A program made the translations under genes and the position numbers. Source: Chara braunii (taxonomy: Eukaryota > Streptophyta > Charophyceae > Charales > Characeae). Taken from it: a stretch of DNA of 23,381 nt. Within the stretch, counting starts at the first letter, position 1. Each line of letters begins with the position of its first letter. The stretch spans positions 1 to 23,381 of the forward strand of contig BFEA01001161.1 in NCBI GenBank assembly GCA_003427395.1, given 5' to 3'. A model generated the notes under the pieces. The model was not told where the DNA came from and made no database searches. It saw only the letters and a program-made list of their open reading frames with translations. Below are positions 17,719 through 23,381 of this stretch, piece by piece.

Positions 17719-18010
17719 TACCTTTCCCATATGCCAGTCGCAGGTAGTTTCGAAAGGCGGAAACCAAAAACGGGTCGCCGATTCGATTTATCGACGGTGG
17801 CCCTCCCCCATTTGGCCCCCGCGTTACTCGGCGCGTCTCGGCAAAATAATTGGGAAAGGTATTGATGGATTTAAAATGTTGATTGCCTGCTAGCCAAATA
17901 TCAGGTACTCATCACATAGTGAAAGTGAGCAAGTTTATTGGTCTGCCACTGTCTGCCCTGTGTGTGTTTTCCTTGCTCTTTTTTTTTTTTATTTTTATTC
18001 TTCTTCTTCT
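17719..18010. other. Intergenic, followed by CTT/ATT simple repeats
   Basis: No gene was recognised. T-rich and (CTT)n(ATT)n repeats start near 17979. Confidence 0.4.
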
Positions 18011-18035
18011 TATTATTATTATTATTATTAATATT
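17979..18035. repeat. Compound T-run, (CTT)n, (ATT)n microsatellite
   Basis: A T-run is followed by TTCTTCTTCTTC and then seven or so ATT units. Confidence 0.9.
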
Positions 18036-20391
18036 TTGTGCTTGTGTGAGTGTCCGTGTCGTGTAACTCCTCAAGGGGTTGAAAGATATTCAGCCCCACT
18101 TGAACCGAAAAATGTTTAACTGATGCGATTGCATCATGTGGTTAATTTTCCTCCACCCGATTGCTCCATGCCCCCCTCAAAACCCCTTTCCACAAATGCA
18201 CACCCTCCACACTTCCACTTTGGTCCTACGGAGGACCGGTACACCCAGCGATGACAAAACCTGTTTGTGGTGCATTACAAATATTCCCTGGAATGTGAAC
18301 AGATTGAATGATGGACAGTTAAGGAGGAACCCCCAAACCCATCGCCACTCCCTCAAAGGCATACAATTTCCTCGAAAGGGATGCCCCCACAAAGCAAAGA
18401 TTCCCCCTTGCCTTTCGTCCCACTCCTTAATGGAAGAGCAATGATACCTGCCCTCCACTACAACAGCACCCCCTTGCCACTATCTTTCCCTAGTAGGCTT
18501 AATAAGTACCCTAATATCTCTTTCGGCCCCAGAATAGTACAAGTCCCCTAGTATGTCCCTGGCCCCTCAATATGATGCCCATGCAGGGTAGGGCTCTCCT
18601 CCTTTGGCGCACGTCTCAACCCTAAGAGGGATGGCCAGTGCTAGCAACTAACTCATGTAACCCCAATTGAGAGACTCTAAATATTTGAAATTTCGAATGG
18701 TCGGTCCGAACACAAACCAGGAAGAGTGTTAGTGAATATGATTGAATAGAGTCAAAATAACCGTCATAAATCATAAATATACGATCTACTGGATAATTAC
18801 TCTATCTATTCTATAAATTAGAAATAACGATTATTAAATTAGCTCATAAAATTTTGAATTGAAATTTAAAGAAATTTAGGAGTTCAACTGCTTGGGATTG
18901 TCGAAGTATCTGAAATATTTGAGATCGTTTAGTCGACGGAAAATATGTATGCATAAAATGAATTTCATATAACTAAAATTGAGCGTATAAATTTGAAAAG
19001 AGGTTACAGGAATTTAGGAATTCAATCAATCATAAAATTTTTCGTGAGTCCCAAAGCCTCATGGTAATGATGGCAATGTCAAATATAATTAGGAAACTAT
19101 CCAATAATTTTGATCCGCTGTAGTAAGTCCACGTATAACGTAAGTCTTTGGTAGGTAAAAGGGGAGAGACTATTAAGATCATGATGTTTGTTGCGTGATT
19201 TCTAACAGGTAATTGATTTTCAAGATTTTCCACAATGAAGACGGACCTACCACCTAAATAAATCTTGAAGATGTAATACAACAATCCCCGCATCAAAAGC
19301 GTTTGCGATCCAATCTTGACACGAGTAGAGGATAAACAGAATCACAAGACGACCATAACTGCAAAACAAGAGTCTAAGCCATTGATCATGGTGCCTAACA
19401 CTATGAGCTCCCGACAAGTGAAATGAAAACAACGTTCAATAGGAGCTCAAAATATAGCTTTTCACCTCCAGCCGACTGAAATCGATTAAATAAAACACTG
19501 AGACTCAAATTGGATTGAAAGCGCGCTTGTTCTTTATGTTGAATATCTCAGGTAGCCCCGCCACCTATGATAGAAAAAATAGTCATGCGAACATTGAAAT
19601 AGAAAAACGAACTAGATGTAAGATTGAATATGGAAGTGAGTTAAAAAAAAAAGTAAAAAAAAAAAAGTGAGTACACCGAGATTTCTGGCTCCGTGATGAA
19701 GGTGCGCACCCTACAAGAAGAACCACCCACCTGCAGAAACTCACCAAGAATTATTTTCATGAAAGGACTCCATACTCATCGTTATATATATGTATCCTGA
19801 TTAAAGCACTAGTAGGGTGCCAAGTTTTGTCGAACTGTCAACGCAATTTTTTTCCTCTTCGTTTGGCTAGCACAACCAACCATTGTGGCCCGGTAGCCCC
19901 GCGACTCTCCACAACCATCAAGGGAGCACGACAACTGCTAACGCGCATGGAGGTGTCAGGTCGATGTCAAGGAGTGTATTCTGGTCCTATTCATTCCCCT
20001 ACTCCATGTGAGATTACACCGCCCCATATTGCCCCACTTTACCTAGCCACCCACCACTATACCACTCTGGGTCATCATGGAGCGAAAAAACATCATACTT
20101 ATACCCTGGTTTTCCCATACGCTAAATTATACCTATACCCATTCCCACCATACCTCTAGGAACATAAAATTATGTTGATGCCCAAATGCATGGCAACAAA
20201 TTTAGGTATGCACAAACGAGCGTAGCGCAGTTGGTACACAAACAAGTTGTTGGAACAGACGAACAATAGTAGGAAAGTTAGGGGTGTTTACGTTGCCCCG
20301 CTGTCGAGCTTTCGGTAGATCCTAGAGTGAGTGTTTCCTCATTGAAAATGAAGAGCAGAGTTCAGCAATGGCTTTTGTGCAGGGATGCCTA
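18036..20391. other. Long AT-rich intergenic stretch, no gene seen
   Basis: 18700-19650 is strongly AT-rich. Two short minus-strand frames (19030-19296 and 19247-19432) have hydrophobic composition but no recognised family. A lone A-box-like TAGCGCAGTTGG at 20223 has no B box. Confidence 0.4.
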
Positions 20392-20440
20392 CTACCGTCT
20401 TCACCCGAAAACAACGCTCGGGTATTTTATTCAACTTACC
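20392..20440. mobile_element. Left terminus of the MITE family
   Basis: CTACCGTCTTCACCCGAAAA matches the left ends at 7928 and 17608. The nearest right-type end in correct orientation is at 22012-22032, which would give an element of about 1.64 kb, but nothing inside shows a transposase. Confidence 0.5.
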
Positions 20441-21230
20441 CTAAAAATATCAAATTTTCGTTCTTACTCACTTTTTAACGCCTCTAAGAATATAATGTCG
20501 AAGCATTATATTTGGATAGAACGCTTGGGCGCTATGTTTGAATTTTTCGTACCCAGAGTGCCTTGTAGAGGTAGTATACACAGGTTTTAAAGGGGGTTGA
20601 AAAAGTTTTGACTTCCAAGGGGTATGTTTCGGTTTGATTTTGTATTTTTATTTTGTACTACCGAGTTGAGAAGGAATTAAGAAGTTGTGTGTGGTGTATG
20701 GGAGAGTGTTGGCCATAGCCACTGCTGCTACTCGATGGGGGTGGGGGAAGTAGATGGGAGGCACAACCACTGTCAGAGTTATCGGTCTTTGCGTTAGTCG
20801 GCCCCACCCAACGGAGGCCCTGGCCTACTCTTGACCACCCTCGATTAGGGTCGAGGTCAACATGCATCCCTAAATTGTGAGAGTTGGCTATGCTTGCAGG
20901 GGTCCTCTGTATAGGCTGAGTACATGGGCACCTAGGCTGCAGGCCCGACACCTAAAATTATGGAAGCGGGAAATGAAAATGCGACCTCCCATCCACTTTG
21001 TCAACGGCGGGCCCAACATTTGATGTTTCAGCCTCGTTTTCTTGTGGCGACAAGTTTCGAACTGCAAGGTTGGGGCTATCTACTAGTGGATTCTGCCCCT
21101 TTTGAAGAGACCCTCAACCAAAAGTTGGTCACATCTAAGGGGATGTGAGGTAGCTATGCTTGCAGGGGTTTCCTATATAGGCTGAGTGGTAGTGGTAGGT
21201 AAATAGTGAAAGGTCAAGTTGAGAGAATAA
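20441..21230. repeat. Intergenic with a 34-bp dispersed direct repeat
   Basis: GCTATGCTTGCAGGGGT followed by ATAGGCTGAG occurs at 20887-20920 and at 21153-21186, with two or three differences. Nothing else was recognised in the stretch. Confidence 0.5.
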
Positions 21231-21242
21231 TTTAGGAGAGGA

Positions 21243-21396
21243 GGGGGGGGGGGGGGGTTGGGGCACATTGAAAAAAATGGGCCCAACCCGGGGTGGCCGG
21301 GGGAAAGCCGGGGTGGGGGGGGGGGGGAGGGGGCTTTGGGGCCCCAAAAAAATAAATTTTTTTTTTTTTTTTTTTTTTTGGGGGGGGGGGGGGGGG
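21243..21396. repeat. G/T homopolymer and low-quality-looking block
   Basis: G15 at 21243, several G-runs of 4-13, GGCCCC, then about T23 (21357-21379) directly followed by G17 (21380-21396). The texture is unlike the rest of the window and resembles noisy consensus across homopolymers, though a real TTTTTGGGGGGG motif recurs at 21586. Confidence 0.6.
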
Positions 21397-21580
21397 AACT
21401 TCAATAGAGTCACAAAAATGAGTTATAATTGCACTATGGGGCGAGATACAGTTTGCAATTGCACTTCGGGCACCGTACCTGGCAAGAAAGTTGGGTTGTA
21501 TACAAACCCCGAACTGCAATTTGAAACATTATCTTGGCCCATAGTGCAATTATAACCCATTTTTGCGACTCCCGCGTAGT
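21397..21580. mobile_element. Foldback element with about 75-bp inverted arms
   Basis: The arm AACTTCAATAGAGTCACAAA running through GAGTTATAATTGCACTATGG to CACTTCGGG (about 21397-21471) is matched in inverse, at roughly 80% identity, by 21506-21580. The loop of about 35 nt is unrelated. There is no coding capacity. This is a MITE-like family distinct from the CTACCGTCTTC family. Confidence 0.7.
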
Positions 21581-21597
21581 TTTCCTTTTTGGGGGGG

Positions 21598-21659
21598 TAA
21601 CTTAAGTAGAGTCACAAAAGCGAGTTATAATTGCACTATGGGCCAAGATACAGTTTTAA
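21598..21659. mobile_element. Second, one-armed copy of the foldback element
   Basis: TAACTTAAGTAGAGTCACAA and GAGTTATAATTGCACTATGG followed by CCAAGATACAGTTTT repeat the left arm of the neighbouring element directly, then stop. It is also preceded by a short T-run and G7. Confidence 0.65.
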
Positions 21660-21667
21660 CCATGAAC

Positions 21668-21722
21668 GGCTCCGTTCTATTGGTGGGGAGCAACACCTGC
21701 TGGAAACCGGGTCCAGCGTCCT
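21668..21722 (-). mobile_element. Inverted copy of the 9.5-kb retroposon 3' segment
   Basis: On the minus strand, GGACGCTGGACCCGGTTTCC through CCCCACCAATAGAACGGAGC matches 9520-9572 with a few changes. There is no A tail here. Confidence 0.65.
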
Positions 21723-22011
21723 GTGATATATGAAAAAATCAGAATGTTGACTTATGTCAGCTCAATAACAACTCAACAACTCTGATCCCACTGCCAGCAT
21801 CGACCATTAATCGAACAACAAATAATTATCGTAACCAGGAAGATGATTGTGTATGCTAGTGGAGTCCTCCCCGGGGGGCTCAAGGGAAGAGCTCCATGTG
21901 TATGTGTAGGTGAACAGGGAAGATTGACACTTCAAGACAAGATTTCCGCCAGGGAAAGGGCATGGGTTGGGAAGGGTTTCTGTATTGTTTCCTTGGGCAC
22001 TGGGCCAATTT
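21723..22011. other. Intergenic stretch, no gene seen
   Basis: Short frames only, with no recognised motif. Confidence 0.45.
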
Positions 22012-22032
22012 TTTGGGGGTGAAGACGGTAGC
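22012..22032. mobile_element. Right terminus of the MITE family
   Basis: TTTGGGGGTGAAGACGGTAG is the inverse of the CTACCGTCTTCACCC left end seen at 20392 and 7928. Confidence 0.5.
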
Positions 22033-22651
22033 AGTTTTAGTATGAAAGTGTTTTTAGATTTCTCGTGCAAATCTCCTGATGGCCTCATCATGGATAATAA
22101 ACCGCTACTCGTCATAATGAATGGCTTGGATTGGAGGCCGATCTCGATTGCGATCTGGGCCATTAGTGGGGGAGAGATTGAATCCTTTGTCCTTGCTTGA
22201 TACTTCGGTGGTGCCTCGCTCCATGGAAGTAGGGCTTGGGGATAGAAATTCTATTGTCATCGATTGAGATAGAATGCGGCGCACATGGGCGGGGTGAGGG
22301 AAAGAGGCTTTATTATTGTTGGCTTCAGAAACGAGACTTCAGTACCATTGGCTTCACAAGGGTGGGCCGGGGGGAATGATATTCCACTGAATTCCTCCCC
22401 GCCCTGATATCTTCAGTCTACGGGCCTCGTTCAACACCATTTGGAATTTGTTGTTTTCAAGGAAGCGTCGTTGGACCCCGCCCTAATGACGTACTCTTGA
22501 AATCAGTAATTGTTTTCACATCCCCGCGGCTAAGTGTCTGCCCTTGAAACGGAAGTGTGACCCAGGCAAATCAACGAAAATCCCAAGGGTGCCTCCTGAG
22601 GTCACTTGGGGCGCAAGGGCTGGACCCTACAAAACGGGTAATATACGAACC
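22033..22651. other. Intergenic stretch, no gene seen
   Basis: Short frames only, without a recognised domain. Confidence 0.45.
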
Positions 22652-22674
22652 TTTTTTTTTTTTTTTTTTTTTTT
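22652..22674 (-). mobile_element. T23 run, possible minus-strand retroposon tail
   Basis: A pure T23 run would be a poly(A) tail on the minus strand. No body or target duplication could be delimited. Confidence 0.3.
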
Positions 22675-23381
22675 CCCACCAATCACCACTGTTCCTGTTG
22701 CAATGCCATTAACACTTCGGTTTCAAGGACGATTGTCTCAAGGGTTTCGTTAAGGGGTTGTGGAACGAAAAAACAATTTAGGAAAAATTAATCACCTTCC
22801 GTGAGTTAGGGTGCCCTTGAAACTCAAGTATTTTCAAGTGGTGTCGAATGAGGCCCTATCCCGGCTGGAATTTTCCTCGTTTCCTTTCGTTAGGCTGGCA
22901 AGTTTCGCTGTGGGTTCCAGGCCTTTCTTGAATGCTGCAAGCTCACTTGGGTCTAGGAACGAAGAGCCTGCATTGTAGGCCGATGAGATTTCTTTCCCAT
23001 CGGTCGCACAAACAGTGCCTTTTGGCTGGTGTCGCCCTTTGCGACCTACCTGCAATACGCGACCTACCTTCAGTATCATACATGCACTACCGGGCCTACC
23101 TACCCTACACGACCCATTGACTTACCGTGAGGGCACGGGTGTGCAGCCCGTAGTTTGTATATGCTTGATTGATAAAGGGTGTGTTATTGGTGATGTTTAG
23201 AAGTATGCACTTGCAAATGCAATGCAGGTGTGTCGTTTCAACCTGCGGCCAAGGTCGCGCCCTTTCCGATTTCAAACTTTTTCACTTTTCCACCCTGCCG
23301 CTGCTTTGCCACAGTTTTGACCAAAACCCAGCGCGCGGTCCCACGGGCAGCTACCGGTCCTGCATTTTTCAAAGAAACTGC
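22675..23381. other. Intergenic stretch to window end, no gene seen
   Basis: GCGACCTACC and related words recur between 23038 and 23110 as a loose repeat. A minus-strand frame (22834-23079, about 81 codons) has ordinary composition but matches no family I know. Confidence 0.4.

Noticed and set aside
19030-19432. Two hydrophobic minus-strand frames as exons of one gene
   Set aside because: They lie in an AT-rich tract, have no recognised domain, and overlap in different frames.
20221-20260. tRNA or SINE head at TAGCGCAGTTGGTA
   Set aside because: No B box lies within the expected distance, and no cloverleaf can be drawn.
1-23381. CRISPR arrays, phage genes, operons or riboswitches
   Set aside because: None of the signatures is present, and the introns, SINEs and U6 copies show that this is eukaryotic nuclear DNA.

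Overview
This window looks like nuclear DNA from a large, repeat-rich eukaryotic genome, most likely of the green plant lineage. Three things suggest this. A dethiobiotin synthetase is split by introns and carries plant-type motifs. There are two U6 snRNA-like copies of plant/animal type. The intergenic DNA is full of microsatellites, poly(A)/poly(T)-tailed retroposons, tRNA-derived SINEs and short terminal-inverted-repeat elements. A charophyte-type streptophyte alga is my best guess, but that is inference. There is no bacterial operon structure, phage, CRISPR array or plasmid feature.

Layout. 1-1820 is intergenic: a MITE end, a 55-bp tandem repeat, a U6 retropseudogene with poly(A) tail and flanking direct repeat, and a 316-bp tandem duplication. 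1846-4470 is the one clear intact gene, an intronless CDS for a roughly 874-residue protein with an N-terminal hydrophobic segment, a very long Glu-rich middle and about five C-terminal membrane spans. 4471-10090 is mostly repeats: poly(T) tracts, a plus-strand SINE, GA and CT/CA microsatellites, two MITEs of one family, a second degraded U6 copy, a near-complete minus-strand SINE and another A-tailed retroposon end. 10173-11181 holds exons of a plant-type dethiobiotin synthetase (the BIO1 half of BIO3-BIO1) with a frame break between conserved segments. 11502-11539 is a perfect Nextera mate-pair junction adaptor left in the assembly, followed by a SINE fragment and a 77-N gap. Order and contiguity across this point cannot be trusted. 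11653-23381 contains no gene I recognise, only tandem repeats, microsatellites, two more MITE-type elements and a noisy G/T homopolymer block.

How the genes relate: the membrane protein and the biotin enzyme look like independent single-gene loci and nothing ties them functionally. The aminotransferase half expected downstream of a BIO3-BIO1 gene was not found. It may lie beyond the window, may have been displaced by the adaptor/gap misjoin, or the locus may be a decayed copy. I see no convincing new biological system. The points most worth a second look are the adaptor misjoin, the frame-broken biotin gene with its duplicated splice acceptor, the U6 retrocopy, and the MITE family.
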